Source of the DNA: Pyropia yezoensis
Lineage: Eukaryota > Rhodophyta > Bangiophyceae > Bangiales > Bangiaceae
Assembly: GCA_009829735.1 (NCBI GenBank)
Contig: CM020619.1
Location: forward strand, 29,104,063 to 29,168,062
Length of the DNA: 64,000 nucleotides
Reading direction: 5' to 3'
The notes under the pieces were generated by a model. It was not told the DNA's origin. It made no database searches and saw only the letters and a program-made list of their open reading frames with translations. Below are positions 42,099-52,968 of this stretch, piece by piece. Made by a program: the position numbers and the translations under genes. Position 1 is the first letter of the stretch. Every line of letters begins with the position of its first letter.

Positions 42099-43487
42099 AG
42101 CACGGCCGCGGCTTCGAGGAGCCGCTTCTACCGAAAGAGGTCTATCTCTTGTGTCATGTTTGTTTCAACTTGCGTAGCGGCTGGCTTTGCTCGATGAGGA
42201 ACAGTTGGTGCACGGGGCACCCATCGTCAGCCCGTCTAGCCGCTGCAACCTCCTGGCGCGGGGGCGGACAGACGCGTCTGCTCGGCAGAGCCTTATGCAC
42301 AGTGCAGATGGCCGTCGAGCGGTTTCGCCGCGGGCACTCTTGTCTCCCCGCCGCCAGCCACAGTTCTTTTTACCTACCTAGGTGGCGAACGAAGCGTCTT
42401 TGGAGTGTGCAGTTGGCTGTCCTCGTCGAAACTCTCAGTATTTACGTACTGCAAATGGCAGCGCGACACGTTGTCAAGCCTCAGAACAAACGACAGCGTC
42501 ACGGCTGAGCGCAATGATTCGACCGTGCTGATGTCGACGAGTGGCATAGCAGATTGGATCCGCTCTGTGGCCCCCCTTTTCGATTTGTCCACCGCCAGCG
42601 GGGACGACGGCGGCGCGACCCGTGCCCGTCCCCGGCCCCCACCCTCTTTCCCCCGCGCTCTGGCCGCTCCCAACCCGCCACTATAAAAACGCGCCCCCCG
42701 ACCCGGCGCTCCGCGCACGTGCTCGCGCCTGTTTCCGTAGATAAGTCTTTTTTAACCTACAACTGCATAGACTTAATTCTACGCTTACCTGCAGTGATGA
42801 GCTGCCCTTGTAGGGGGAGACGGGCCTTGGCACGTCCTGAGCTACGCCCCACCGCACCTGGCGTGCCTCCCCTCTGCGACCGTTGCTGCGCCTGGCAACA
42901 GGCTGCCGGTTGCGGGAATGGAGGGTGGCTGGACTGCGGGCGGGGTTCGGGACGTCATGTGTCGGGCCGCGTGCTCCACATTCGGATAGATAGCTGAGCA
43001 GGTGCGCCATTGGGTCTGCGGCTGTGGGGGAGGAAAGCTTATCTGGGTGCGGTTCCTGGTTCCCGGTTCCTGGTCCCTGCTCGTGCGAGCGAGAGTCCTT
43101 TCGCTCCGCTTCGTACATCCGTAAACAATCGTTATTGCCTATGACTGATTTCTGCGCTGCTGTTCTACCATGTCGTCTGGGGACAGTCGCTGCGAAAAAA
43201 CGACCTGTGTGCTGTTCTTCGTCCCATACTGCCGTCCCCCGTTCTAGCATAAGGCCGATGCCCTTCTCGCGTGCTGTGCCGGGAAAGTATTGCGTGAGTC
43301 CACTCTGGCGCAGCACCGCCGATGGCGACTAAAACCATCGCGAAACATGTAGACAACAGACATGTAGACATCGACAGATAGACTGAGAGAGGGACCAGTC
43401 GGTTTGGGGAAATGGATGGTTCGCTCGCAAGTGCGCGTGCCAGTGCACACAAGAGAGAAACACGCACACAGCCGAGGCACCCACTCC
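42099..43487. other. intergenic region
   Basis: This holds the 3' flank of the GNAT-like gene and of the dihydroorotate dehydrogenase gene (convergent). Base composition drops towards average. Short ORFs on both strands lack domain content. No RNA gene recognised. Confidence 0.45.
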
Positions 43488-44699
43488 TCATCTTCTCCTA
43501 TGATCAGCGCCCACAGCCTCGGCCACATTCTTGAACCCGTCCCGGTCAAGACGGTCCGCCAGCCCCCGCTTGACCCGCGTCACTACCGATGGCCCCTCGT
43601 AAGCCAGCGCCGTGTACATAGCAACCAGCGACGCACCCGCCCGCACCTTGGCATACGCATCATCGCCGGTTGCCACCCCCCCCACCCCAATGATGGGCAC
43701 CCGACCGCCCGTCAGATCGTACATCTCTGCCACCAGCGCAGTGGCTGCTTCACGCAGGGGCGCGCCGCTTAGGCCACCTGCCTCGTCGGCCACCCCACCG
43801 GAAGCTACCCCCTCCCGCGAGATGGTAGTGTTGGAGATAACCATCCCGTCAATGTGAAGCAGCTCCACCACCGCCGCAATATCCTCCTTGTCAGTGCGTG
43901 ACAGATCAGGCGCAATTTTGACCAACACCGGCGGGCGGTCCGCGGCGGGGACGTGCGCCAGCGCCGCGTCGCGGGCAGTAACCACCTTGGTCAACACGTC
44001 AGCGAGGCGCGCCTTTCCTTGCAGCGCCCGCAGGCCAGGCGTGTTGGGCGAAGACACGTTGACGACCAGGTAGTCCGCATGGGCCGCGAGCGCCGTCACG
44101 GCGGCCGCGTAGTCCGCACCTGCCTGGTCGTCGGGGGTGTCCTTGTTCTTCCCCACATTGACCCCCACGATGCCCGCAGGCCCCTTGCCCGTCCGGAGAG
44201 CCGAAAGCCGTGGCTCGACCGCATCCGCCCCCCCCGAATTGAAGCCGTACCGGTTGATGATGGCGGCCGCGGCGGGCAGCCGAAATACTCGCGGCCGCGG
44301 GTTGCCCGGCTGCGGCCGCGGGGTGACGCTGCCAACCTCGACAAAACCAAAACCCATGGCCAGCAGCGGCTCCACCGCGACCGCGTCCTTGTCAAACCCC
44401 GCCGCCAACCCGACGGGGTTGGCAAACCGCCGGCCCCAGACAGTGGTGTCCAGCACCCGCGCGACCGGCGTGCCGGACGTGGCCGTTGTGGCTGTGCGGA
44501 AGGAGCGGTGCTCGCGGGGGGACAGCCCGACTCGTGCGGCGGCGAGGCCAACGGTGTGGGCCGTCTCGGGGTCTAGGGCGTCCAGGAGGGGCCGCAACGG
44601 GACCGTGATGTCCACGCTATCGCGCAGAATGGCAGCGCCGGCCACCGTGGCTGGAACGCCCAACAACGCGGCTCGTCGAAGAACGACACGGACCGCCAT
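43488..44699 (-). CDS. PYRD: dihydroorotate dehydrogenase, class 2 (mitochondrial, quinone-linked)
   Basis: The protein is 403 aa, intronless and complete. The N-terminus has a short basic leader and one hydrophobic segment (ALLGVPATVAGAAIL) expected for inner-membrane anchoring. An amphipathic helical region for quinone access follows (RPLLDALDPETAHTVGLAAA). Class-2 motifs are all present: NPVGLAAGFDKDA (101-104 GFDK), GSVTPRPQPGNPRPRVFRL, NRYGFNSGGA (149-158), GVNVGKNK, the active-site loop LVVNVSSPNTPGLRALQGK with the Ser pair 216-217 (class 2 uses Ser as base), LVKIAPDL, ISNTTISR, IIGVGGVATGDDAY and GASLVAMYTAL. It oxidises dihydroorotate to orotate in de novo pyrimidine synthesis, passing electrons to ubiquinone. 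Length and motif order match mitochondrial family members. Confidence 0.96.
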   Translation of the reverse strand: MAVRVVLRRAALLGVPATVAGAAILRDSVDITVPLRPLLDALDPETAHTVGLAAARVGLSPREHRSFRTATTATSGTPVARVLDTTVWGRRFANPVGLAAGFDKDAVAVEPLLAMGFGFVEVGSVTPRPQPGNPRPRVFRLPAAAAIINRYGFNSGGADAVEPRLSALRTGKGPAGIVGVNVGKNKDTPDDQAGADYAAAVTALAAHADYLVVNVSSPNTPGLRALQGKARLADVLTKVVTARDAALAHVPAADRPPVLVKIAPDLSRTDKEDIAAVVELLHIDGMVISNTTISREGVASGGVADEAGGLSGAPLREAATALVAEMYDLTGGRVPIIGVGGVATGDDAYAKVRAGASLVAMYTALAYEGPSVVTRVKRGLADRLDRDGFKNVAEAVGADHRRR

Positions 44700-45985
44700 G
44701 GCGCCAGAGAGGGAGGAGAGAATGAGGCGACGGCACCAGCCCGGTGCAAAGAGGCCGGTCCGAACAAGGAGAATTCACACAAATAAGTCACGCACTGGGT
44801 CTAAGCAGGAGGGAGGTAGAGCCACAGCGAGTGGCGGGGTAGTGCGAAGGGAGAGTGGTGGCACGGGGTACAGCGACGGAACAAGGTTAGATTGGCAGCG
44901 TGTCTGCCGCTGTGCCCCCTAAACCGTCGTCGCGGATTTCCCACTTCAGCGTTGTAATATACTTGCGTGTCGCCTTGCACACCCTCCCACAGCTACCGCT
45001 GGCCCACATTTTGGGTCTAAAATCACGCAAGCGCTTGCACGCACGGGCAGGGGATCGCAGCGGATGCGATTTTATTCAAGAAGATAGGTCGTGGCTGACG
45101 CTTCACATCCACTTCGTCGGGGCATGTCGCAGTCGTCCTTTTCCTCTACGTGCAAGCGCTCGTAAAAGCGTGCAGAAATGTCGCTACAAGCTCTTGCGCA
45201 GTTTGATCAAGCTTGAGCACGCCTTTTGTGGGACGTGGCCTGCACCGCCATGCTGCTCCCTGCGAGATATTGTAATTCGCAAAAAAGAACGGAGGCGTCG
45301 ACGGGCATTTGGTGGAGTCCAGTCGCCAGCACGCTCGGGGAGAGAGGGGCGGGAGGCTGGCTGAGCGCGTTGTGATTGGGCAGGGGCGAGGAGGAAGGGA
45401 TCAGAGCTCTGATGAGGGGCCACCGGCGTCTCTCGTCGCCACGGCTTGACGAACCTTGACCCGTAATTTCTATCAACCGGGACACTTCTGTTGCCATTAC
45501 GTGCAGAAAACAGGGGTGAACGGCTTCACTGCGAGCCGCTCATTGGACGACGGCCGCGAATAAATTCAAAGCTGGGAGGGAGATATACTGCAAGTGATTG
45601 CTTTTCTTTTGCTCTGAGCAAGTTTGTGCACGAAATCAGCGCTGGCGAGCAACGTGGGGCACTTCCGACGGAGGTGCGCACATGGCCGCGCAAGCGATTT
45701 TACAAAGAACTTAAAGCAAGAGAATCCGGCCTTGCACACGACGACGGTTTAGTGGGCACAGCGCTGGCACGCCTGCCGGTCCGACAGACGTCCGACGAAG
45801 ATGCGCAGGGTGAACGATGGGAAGCTAAGGCCAAGCTCGAACCAATAAAATTCCTTTCCAATTCCAAGTCCGTCGTGAGTGAGAGATGGGATGGCGGCCC
45901 ATGTACCATGCACGACCAAGGATGCCGGATAAATCTAGTAACCCAAGTATCTCATTGGGTATCCTGGTCGGGCCTCGCCCACCAC

Positions 45986-46042
45986 GGGCGGCTGCTCGCC
46001 TGTCGTTAGTGACCGCCTCTAACGACAGGCCAGGAGCCGCCC
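45986..46042. repeat. 24-bp inverted repeat with 9-base loop
   Basis: The arms 45986-46009 and 46019-46042 pair along 24 positions with a small internal mismatch block (GCTC against CCTG), closing a 9-base loop. The arms begin GGGCGGCT and end GCCTGTCGTTAG. The strong stem is not explained by any neighbouring gene; it may be a foldback element remnant or a structured RNA. Confidence 0.85.
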
Positions 46043-46319
46043 ATCTCTCGCCAATGGATTGAGGTGCTTAGCACGAACCGGGGCCGTTGCCACGTCGTTT
46101 GAGAATTTTGGCACGTGTCAACTGGTTTGTCCAGCCGGTTTGTTGTCTTTTACAACTGTGGAGATGCACTTGAAGGCCTTAAGCCTCCGATGTTGTAATG
46201 GCCGTGAGCAACTCGGGAGGCATCACACAATTGTAGACACACCTGCCCCCTAAACTGTCGCCACCAAGTCGACCCATGTGCCCTACTGTCCCAACTCTGT
46301 CGCCACCGACGCGACCCCT

Positions 46320-47230
46320 GCCGCCCACAGACACGGCGCTGCCCCCCCCGCTGCCGCCGAGGCCACCGGCTAGCCGCCGCAGGCCGCCGCTGCCGCCACC
46401 GCCGCAGCCGGCTGGCGACGGGCCCCCGGCCGCTGCCGCCCCCGGATGGCAGCCGCCCCTCCGCCGCGACCGCTCCAGGCCGGCCGCCGCCAGCACTGCG
46501 GCCAGCTGGCCAGGGCCTCCCAGCTGCTGCCCGCCCGCTTGCCGCCGCCGCCACCGCCGCCGCCGCTACCGCCGCCGCCGCCGCCGCCGCCGCCACCGCC
46601 GCCTTTTGGCTGTTCGCCCGGCGGCGGCGGTGGCGCGGCCATCGCCGCGGCCGCCGACGCCGGCTGGTCCCTTTCCACCCCCCACGACCAACGCCGCCGC
46701 CGGCTGGCCGTCGGCGGGCTGCCGCCCGCCCGTCGCCGCCGCGGCCGCCGCCGCCAGCCCCGCCAGCTGGCCGCTCCCCGCCTACCGCTACCGCCGTCGC
46801 CGTCGCCGCCGCCGCCATCGCCGCTGCCGCTGCCGCGGCCGCCGCCACCGCCGGCCAGTCTCTGTCCGCCCGGCGCCGCCGCCGCCGCCGCCGCCTCCGC
46901 CACTGCCGCAGATGATTCCGCCGGCTCATCCCTGCGAGCACCCCGCCGCTGACTCCGCCGCCGGCTGGCGATCGACTGGCCACTGCCCGACCAACGCTTC
47001 CGCCAGGTACGCCAGCCGGCGGCTCCCCGCGCGGCGCCGCCTCCGCTGGTGCCGCCGCCGCCGCCGCCGCCGCCGCTGCCGACGCCGCCGCCTCCGTCGC
47101 TATCGCCGCCAGTCCCGCCGAGGCGGCCGCCGCCGCCGGTACCGCCGCGGCCGCCGCCGCCGCCGTGACCACCAGCGGGCCGCTCCCAGACCGGGGCTGC
47201 CGCCGCCGCCGGCTGGCAGCAGCCCGAAGT
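46320..47230. repeat. CCG/GCC trinucleotide-repeat island with CCGGCTGGC modules
   Basis: About 0.9 kb is made almost entirely of CCG/GCC tracts (for example near 46546-46605, 46870-46900 and 47050-47080). They are separated by recurring CCGGCTGGC- or CCAGCTGGCC-like modules at roughly 200-300-bp spacing (near 46408, 46500, 46662, 46702, 46765, 46958 and 47208). Frames on both strands are open, but their products are pure Pro/Arg/Ala or Gly/Ala/Arg and unconvincing. Confidence 0.8.
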
Positions 47231-47930
47231 GCTTCTCAAGGAGCTGGTAATGGCTCCAGGTATGTCTCCGACCGCCAACCTCAATTTCAACTCCCAGGAA
47301 CAAATAATAACTACATGCAGTAGATTTCTATACAATTATCCGTCTTCACCATGAATGTGCCAATTTATGACGGATACGCTGGAGTATCTGCGCGGATATC
47401 AAGGTTCAAGATTCAAAAAACGTTCGTTGGTCGTGCATGGTATATGGGCCGGGATGGCTTCCTTCACAGCCTGCATCGCGTGCGCCCCACCATGCAGCTG
47501 ATGTCGCTCGCCTCCAGAACACCAGTCCTCTTGGCTTCTGGGCAACTGTAGAAGAGCACGGAGCTTTACGACTACTCGCACTACTCGATCAGCAAAGATC
47601 GACCTGTTGAGATCAGCAAAGAGGTGAAGCAGAATATTAAAGTCACGGGTCGCAGACGAAAGAAGAACAGTCAAGTTGCACAGACACGAGGACGCAGCCC
47701 CACGCACGTTCACTGAACAGATGAACGCAAACACCAGACGAGTACTGCAACTGGTGCCGAAAGAGCAATGCCGCTGCGGCCACCTGCGCTACTCCGATAA
47801 ACACTCTGGATGAAGGTGTGACGAGAGTCGGTAGCAACCGGCCGCCGTCACATGACAGCGACTAGCTCCAAACTACGTAGTCTGTCGGTATCACGTGCTC
47901 GTAGAGGCGCAGCCGGCTCTGCAGCGGGAG

Positions 47931-50192
47931 CTACGCAGCCGGCTGGCCGTCTTGGTTGTCGGTCTGTGGCGCCGGCGCAGAGAGCACCTCCGTCGGAGAA
48001 GACCAGCCGCGAGCCTCAGCGCTACGACCATAGTCAGAAAAGGCCCCCCCATAGAAGTCCTGCGACATGAAGCCCCCCGATCCGACGCCCGTAGAGATGG
48101 GTACGGGCGTACCACCCGTCGAGGCGACCAGCGTCTTGATCGATGGTGCTGTGACGGGGGTGTCTGGGGACGGACGTCTCGCGTCTGGCCGCACCTCAAA
48201 TTGAAGATCGAGGTGACGCTGGTCGCCCGTCTCCCCAAACGTAACCACTCCGCCACTGCCGCCGCCGACGCCGACGCCGCCGCCCCCGCCGCTACCGCCC
48301 GACGCAACTTCGGCCGACCCTCCGTCCAGGCTGATGTTGGATATGCTTTCTGCAAACGACCATGCTGCGCCGCCGTCGCCGCCGCCCGACGGAGTCGTCG
48401 ACAGAGGCGACACGAGAGGCTGGGGCGACATCAGAGGCGGAGCTGCTGCGACCGCGGACGTGGTGTGGTGGCCGCCGTAAGGCGCGCCCAACAGACCGGA
48501 TGCGCCCCCATAGGAGGTCTGACAGCCCAGCATCCCTGGCTGCGGGATATCAGACGGAAAAGCACCTCGCGGAGCCATGCTGCGGGTACCAGAAGAGCCC
48601 TCCGTGTAGCGGCCACTAAATACAGGCGTGCCTGGCGCAGGCGGTGTCCAAGCGGGCGGCGGCGCCGTCGCTAGTGAGTTGTCTGGAAGGTGGGCCAGTG
48701 ATGGCCCGCCCCCTGCCGCCGCCTCCCCAGACTTGCCGACCGCCGCCGCCGCAGCAGCAGCAGCCGCTGCGTCCGCCGCTCGACAGGCGCCATTGATGAT
48801 CGCCAAGTCCCGCAGCTGCTGCCTTTTCAGGGTGTCAACCTCCTCAGCGACCGGCACCAACAAAAGCTCGACGGCCTCCTTGGCGCGATTGAGCGCCCTA
48901 GTCGCGGCCGCCTCGTCGGCCGCATCCGCCTCGATGATCACGTGAAGTGGATCGGAAAAGCAGTGGGCCCACCCCGGCTTGCCGCGCACCTCGGCTTCCT
49001 TGTCTCGGCGGATGGATCCGCGGCCGCGAATCATGATCTTGCACGACGTCTCACGCTCGAGGGCCTTGAGCGTCGCGCCCCGAGGTCCGAGAATTCTACC
49101 CACGAAGTTAAAGTCGGGGTACTTCTCAGCTGGAACCAGCAGCCGCACGCTTTGCTTCGTACCGCTGGGCACGGGGCCCACCGGTACTGGCGTTGAAGCC
49201 GCGACACCGGCGGCAGGGGTCAGTCCGTAGGCAGCCCCACCACCGTCACCTCTGCCGCCGCCATACGCCGACACGGTCAACTGCGGCAGCTGCTTCTCGA
49301 CGCCGTGGCCGCCTTGTACGCTTAGCCCTGTGGGCGAAGACACGTGCGACAGGGGCGTCTCGGGAGCCCAGCGGCGGCCCAACAAATGAGCCGACGGCGA
49401 CGCGCGGCCGGCCGCCAAAGACCCCGCCGCCTGGACCTCTTGCATATCCTGCGGGATGCCAGCAATACCACCCCCAGCAACCAAACCGCGAGCGTCCGCA
49501 GCAGGGGATGTCCTCTCCGCGCGCGCAGGAGCGCTCAGTGGGTCCCCGACAGCCGGCAACTGGGCGCGCGACACCGTCCCCCCAGCAGCCGAAAAGTCTC
49601 CACCGCTCAGCGGCACACTCCCAGGAGCGCTGCCCGCCGCTGCCGCAGCGGCCACGCCCGCCGCGTTCGCCAGGCGGCACAGGCGGGCGACCTCCCCCTC
49701 GAGCAGCGCCCACGTGGCTGGCCACCGACTTCGGTGGGGCTCCAGGCCCGCCCGCTCCCGGATCAGCTGTTGGAGGCGCTGCTCGGTGACCGCCGCCGCC
49801 GTCGCCCGCGCGCTCGCCGACGGGCTGAACATGGTGGTGTGGACGGGCGCGGGGGAGGCGGAACGAGAAGTGAACGACGATGCACGTGATGTCCCGCCGG
49901 GGGGCGACGGCTGAGGCGGTGACGGCGCAGAGCTGTAGGGGCCAGATCCACGCCTGGTGTCGGCGGCGTCAAGGGAGGACCCACCGCCACGAGCAAAGGC
50001 GTCGGTCAAGGTGGCCTCAGCGCCACCGGAGACGGCGCGGTTGCCGTTGGCAGTGGAGGTAGCTGTGAAGGCTGGGTGCACCAAGGCGGAGCGCTGCTCC
50101 GGGCCGCCATCGTGAGGTGAGCCGCCCCGACCGGTTTGGTGCTCTGCAGGGCTCGCGAGTGCGCCATCCGACGAACTTCCTGCAGCAGCCAT
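47931..50192 (-). CDS. STAR-family RNA-binding protein (Qua1-KH-Qua2)
   Basis: The predicted product is 753 aa from MAAAGSSSDG at 50192. A Qua1-like dimerisation helix pair lies at about 134-170 (VTEQRLQQLIRERAGLEPHR … LLEGEVARLCRLA). After a Gly/Ala/Ser-rich linker comes a maxi-KH domain (about 340-445): RLLVPAEKYPDFNFVGRILG, then GPRGATLKALERETSCKIMI, RGRGS and DPLHVIIEADAADEAAATRA. The GPRG loop contacts RNA in this family. Qua2 follows (EVDTLKRQQLRDLAIINGAC). The C-terminal 280 residues are Ser/Gly/Pro-rich. STAR proteins (Quaking, Sam68, GLD-1, SF1/BBP relatives) bind UAAY-type sites as dimers and control splicing or mRNA fate. With both Qua1 and Qua2 it resembles Quaking/Sam68 more than branch-point protein SF1, which lacks Qua1. 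It is divergent from RPS6. Confidence 0.92.
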   Translation of the reverse strand: MAAAGSSSDGALASPAEHQTGRGGSPHDGGPEQRSALVHPAFTATSTANGNRAVSGGAEATLTDAFARGGGSSLDAADTRRGSGPYSSAPSPPQPSPPGGTSRASSFTSRSASPAPVHTTMFSPSASARATAAAVTEQRLQQLIRERAGLEPHRSRWPATWALLEGEVARLCRLANAAGVAAAAAAGSAPGSVPLSGGDFSAAGGTVSRAQLPAVGDPLSAPARAERTSPAADARGLVAGGGIAGIPQDMQEVQAAGSLAAGRASPSAHLLGRRWAPETPLSHVSSPTGLSVQGGHGVEKQLPQLTVSAYGGGRGDGGGAAYGLTPAAGVAASTPVPVGPVPSGTKQSVRLLVPAEKYPDFNFVGRILGPRGATLKALERETSCKIMIRGRGSIRRDKEAEVRGKPGWAHCFSDPLHVIIEADAADEAAATRALNRAKEAVELLLVPVAEEVDTLKRQQLRDLAIINGACRAADAAAAAAAAAAVGKSGEAAAGGGPSLAHLPDNSLATAPPPAWTPPAPGTPVFSGRYTEGSSGTRSMAPRGAFPSDIPQPGMLGCQTSYGGASGLLGAPYGGHHTTSAVAAAPPLMSPQPLVSPLSTTPSGGGDGGAAWSFAESISNISLDGGSAEVASGGSGGGGGVGVGGGSGGVVTFGETGDQRHLDLQFEVRPDARRPSPDTPVTAPSIKTLVASTGGTPVPISTGVGSGGFMSQDFYGGAFSDYGRSAEARGWSSPTEVLSAPAPQTDNQDGQPAA

Positions 50193-51290
50193 GGGTTGAA
50201 ACCTGAGAAGTGGTTGGCGGCGGGGCGGCGGACAGGCGGAAGCGCTGGCAGCCTTTCCCACACTGTGTGGACTCAGTTGGGGCCATTGAGAACGCGGCTG
50301 CGGAGGGCCCCCCTCCATATGACCCACCACAAGCAACCGGCCGTCATTGCATATCGTCTCCTTGCTTCACACAACCGGCCGTTGGTGGCTAAGCATCCTT
50401 CTTCACGCCGTTGTTTTGAGAAGTCACCCACGTGCTGGTCCAGGGGCCGCTGGGCATGAGCTGGGGACGAGTGGACAGGAACGGGCGGTGATGTCCCAGA
50501 CACCTCACCGCAGCAGCCACTGGCACACAACGAGACACTCCTCTCCAGTGTATGGTGGACAGGCTGTAGCCCACAGAACAGAGAAACAAATCCCACGATT
50601 GCGATTTCGATGACTTGCGAGGACAAGAGTGCTGCTGCACCGCCTCTGGGGCCCGGGACTCCACAGCGACGCCGTGTGGCAGGTTGTTGGTGGCCCAGTC
50701 ATGCCGGGACGGCAACGATGCGTGGCGGGTCGGAATATGTGAGGGGCCACCATTAATCTCTCGGCGCGCAGCGCGATCACCCGGGCCTTGCCCGAAGCGC
50801 GGTCGAGCGCGTGTGACCAGTCGATTGGACAGCTACCTCAGGGCCAGCGAGGATACGAACCGATGATGCGCTCGGGGGGCGCCCGCCGGATCGGCGCACG
50901 TGTCTTGCGGGCGCACTACGCTGCAGGGACGTGAGCCGTGGTGGAGGGCCGCAGGCCCATCCACGAGAGCGGAGGAGGCGAGGTGGTTCACGCGAACCCG
51001 CGCTCTGGCAATCCAGACTTGACCACCCGATCGTTCAAATTCGGTGGACCGTCTGGACCAAGCCCGATCGTCAAAGGACAAGTGTCTTCCTTTGTGTCCG
51101 ATCGACTTGAGCTTGTATGATCGATGAGGTTGCTGAATTCCTGCCACGTGTCCAATCGCGTTGAGCATCGAACTGGTCGTTTCGCCCACCCGACGCGGGC
51201 GCGTCCGCATCGCCAGAACGCTCACCAGTTGCTCTCTGCTTGGCTGGTTTCAGTTGATTTGCTGCTGCCGCTTTGGAGCAGCTCGCCGCC
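50193..51290. other. divergent promoter region between STAR gene and RPS6
   Basis: About 1.1 kb separates the two start codons. The last 60 bp before RPS6 are T/C-rich, as expected for a ribosomal protein gene leader. No ORF here is supported. Confidence 0.5.
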
Positions 51291-52424
51291 ATGAAGGTAT
51301 GATGCGGTGGTTGGTGGTGTCGCGTCTCTGCTACAGGGCGTTCTGCAAGTTGGTTTGGGTTCCCGCGTGCGGCCGCTTCTGTCGTTCTGGGCTGTTTGTC
51401 GTAGCCGGCGCGGGCATTTTGTATTCCCGTAGCGGTGTTGCTGTAGCGAGGAGCGACTCTGGCGCTCCCTGCCGGGGGACATGTCACGTCATATGAGTGC
51501 TTCCGAGCACGCGACCGAGCGTCGTGCGTCTGGGTCAGTATTCTGACCGTGGTTATCTCAGGGTAATGGTCCTGCTGCTTGTTGTGGCTACCTTGATGGC
51601 ATTGTGTGTGTCTGTCTGAATGCTGTTGTTACTCTTCTTCTCTGTGTGGTGTGCACTGCACCTGACTTTCTGTCGACTTCATCACCTGTTCTTTGTCGCA
51701 GCTCAACGTGGCCAACCCCGCCACTGGCGCTCAGAAGAAGCTGGAAATTGAGGATGAGAAGCGGCTGCGCGCCTTTTACGATAAGCGCCTGGCCCAGGAG
51801 GTTGAGGGCGATGCGCTCGGCGATGAGTTTGCCGGATACATCCTGAAGATCATGGGTGGCCAGGACAAGCAGGGCTTTGCCATGAAGCAGGGTGTGCTCA
51901 CGCCCGGCCGCGTGCGACTGCTGCTGCACAAGGGTGTGTCGGGCTGCCGCGGCTACGGCATGCGCAAGGGCGAGCGCCGCCGCAAGACGGTGCGCGGCTG
52001 CATGGTGTCGTCGGAAATTGCGGTGCTCAACGTGATCATTGTGAAGAAGGGGGACGCGGATATCCCAGGCCTGACGGACGTGGTCATCCCGCGGCGGCTG
52101 GGTCCCAAGCGGGCGTCCAAGATCCGCAAGCTGTTCAACCTGACCAAGGCGGACGACGTGCGCAAGTACGTCATCCGCCGGGAGGTGCCGTCGAAGAAGG
52201 AGGGTGGCAAGCCCGAGTCCAAGGCCCCGAAGATCCAGCGCCTCGTCACCCCCCAGACGCTGCAGCGGAAGCGCCGGCGGGCGTCGCTCAAGCGCAAGGG
52301 CGTCATCGCGTCCCAGGAGGCGGCCGCCGAGTACGAGAAGAAGCTGGCGCTGCTCAAGAAGGAGGCCCGCGACTCCCACCGCCAATCCGTCTCCAAGCGC
52401 AAGTCCGTGTCCAAGGCCGAGTGA
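51291..52424 (+). CDS. RPS6: 40S ribosomal protein S6 (eS6), two-codon first exon
   Basis: Exons 51291-51296 (ATG AAG) and 51702-52424 encode 242 aa. The intron (51297-51701, 405 bp, phase 0) has donor GTATGA and acceptor TCGCAG. The joined start [20 protein letters not shown] is characteristic of eS6. Further hallmarks are the [20 protein letters not shown] segment, [40 protein letters not shown] and [20 protein letters not shown]. The C-terminal tail is basic with Ser residues ([12 protein letters not shown]), the region that S6 kinases phosphorylate downstream of TOR in other eukaryotes. The length is close to the usual ~245-250 aa. The start codon is fixed by the conserved MK dipeptide and the CGCC context before it. 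Confidence 0.96.
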
Positions 52425-52968
52425 ACTCCCCCTACGTTGTTCCATTTGTAGACGTCGTGTGGGTGGCATCCCGGCACTCTAGGCAAAAAGTCTTGGTCAG
52501 CCTACTAAAAAAACCAGGCTACCAGCGGTGTCTCACGCGCTGGCGTCCGTATCCGATACCTTCGGCTGTCCGAGTTGGCGCAGCACATGCTGTGTGGTGT
52601 AATGCCAGCTGGAGCGGCTCTTGCGTCGACAAGTGCAGGACCACTCGGCAAGCAAGTCCCTGCTGTGAAATGGCCGTTGGTCGAGTGCACCGTTATCGCC
52701 ACGCAATACTCTCAAGAGACTCAATGGTTGGTGTCTCTTAGCATCGCGTGCCAGGATGGGCGAACTGTGTATGGGCATCAATCATTTAACGTTGTACTGG
52801 CGCACACGCTCGGGGTTCTTGGCAGCCCACAAGGTCTGAGGACGAACCGGGCAGGACTAATTCGAAAGCGCCAATTATGTTCCCGAGGCATACAACCCCA
52901 GCAACTCCCACACACATCGACGAAAGAGAAAAACGAGAGGTACGTATACAAGCCTGGTCGCACAGTCA
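52425..52968. other. convergent intergenic region
   Basis: This is the shared 3' region of RPS6 and the ABM-domain gene. No ORF of note. Confidence 0.45.

Larger units (their letters stand above)
44700..47930. other. intergenic region with hairpin and CCG island
   Basis: No gene is supported. Notable contents are a long inverted repeat (45986-46042) and an island of CCG/GCC trinucleotide tracts (46320-47230), both listed separately. The flanks at 44900-46250 and 47250-47900 are of much lower GC than the island and show only short competing ORFs. Confidence 0.5.

Noticed and set aside
45491..46009. 172-codon ORF ending inside the hairpin
   Set aside because: Composition unlike local genes, no domain; its stop falls in the inverted repeat by chance.
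46276..47250. 324-codon plus ORF (and 340-codon minus ORF) over the CCG island
   Set aside because: Pure trinucleotide-repeat translation, equally open on both strands, no domain.
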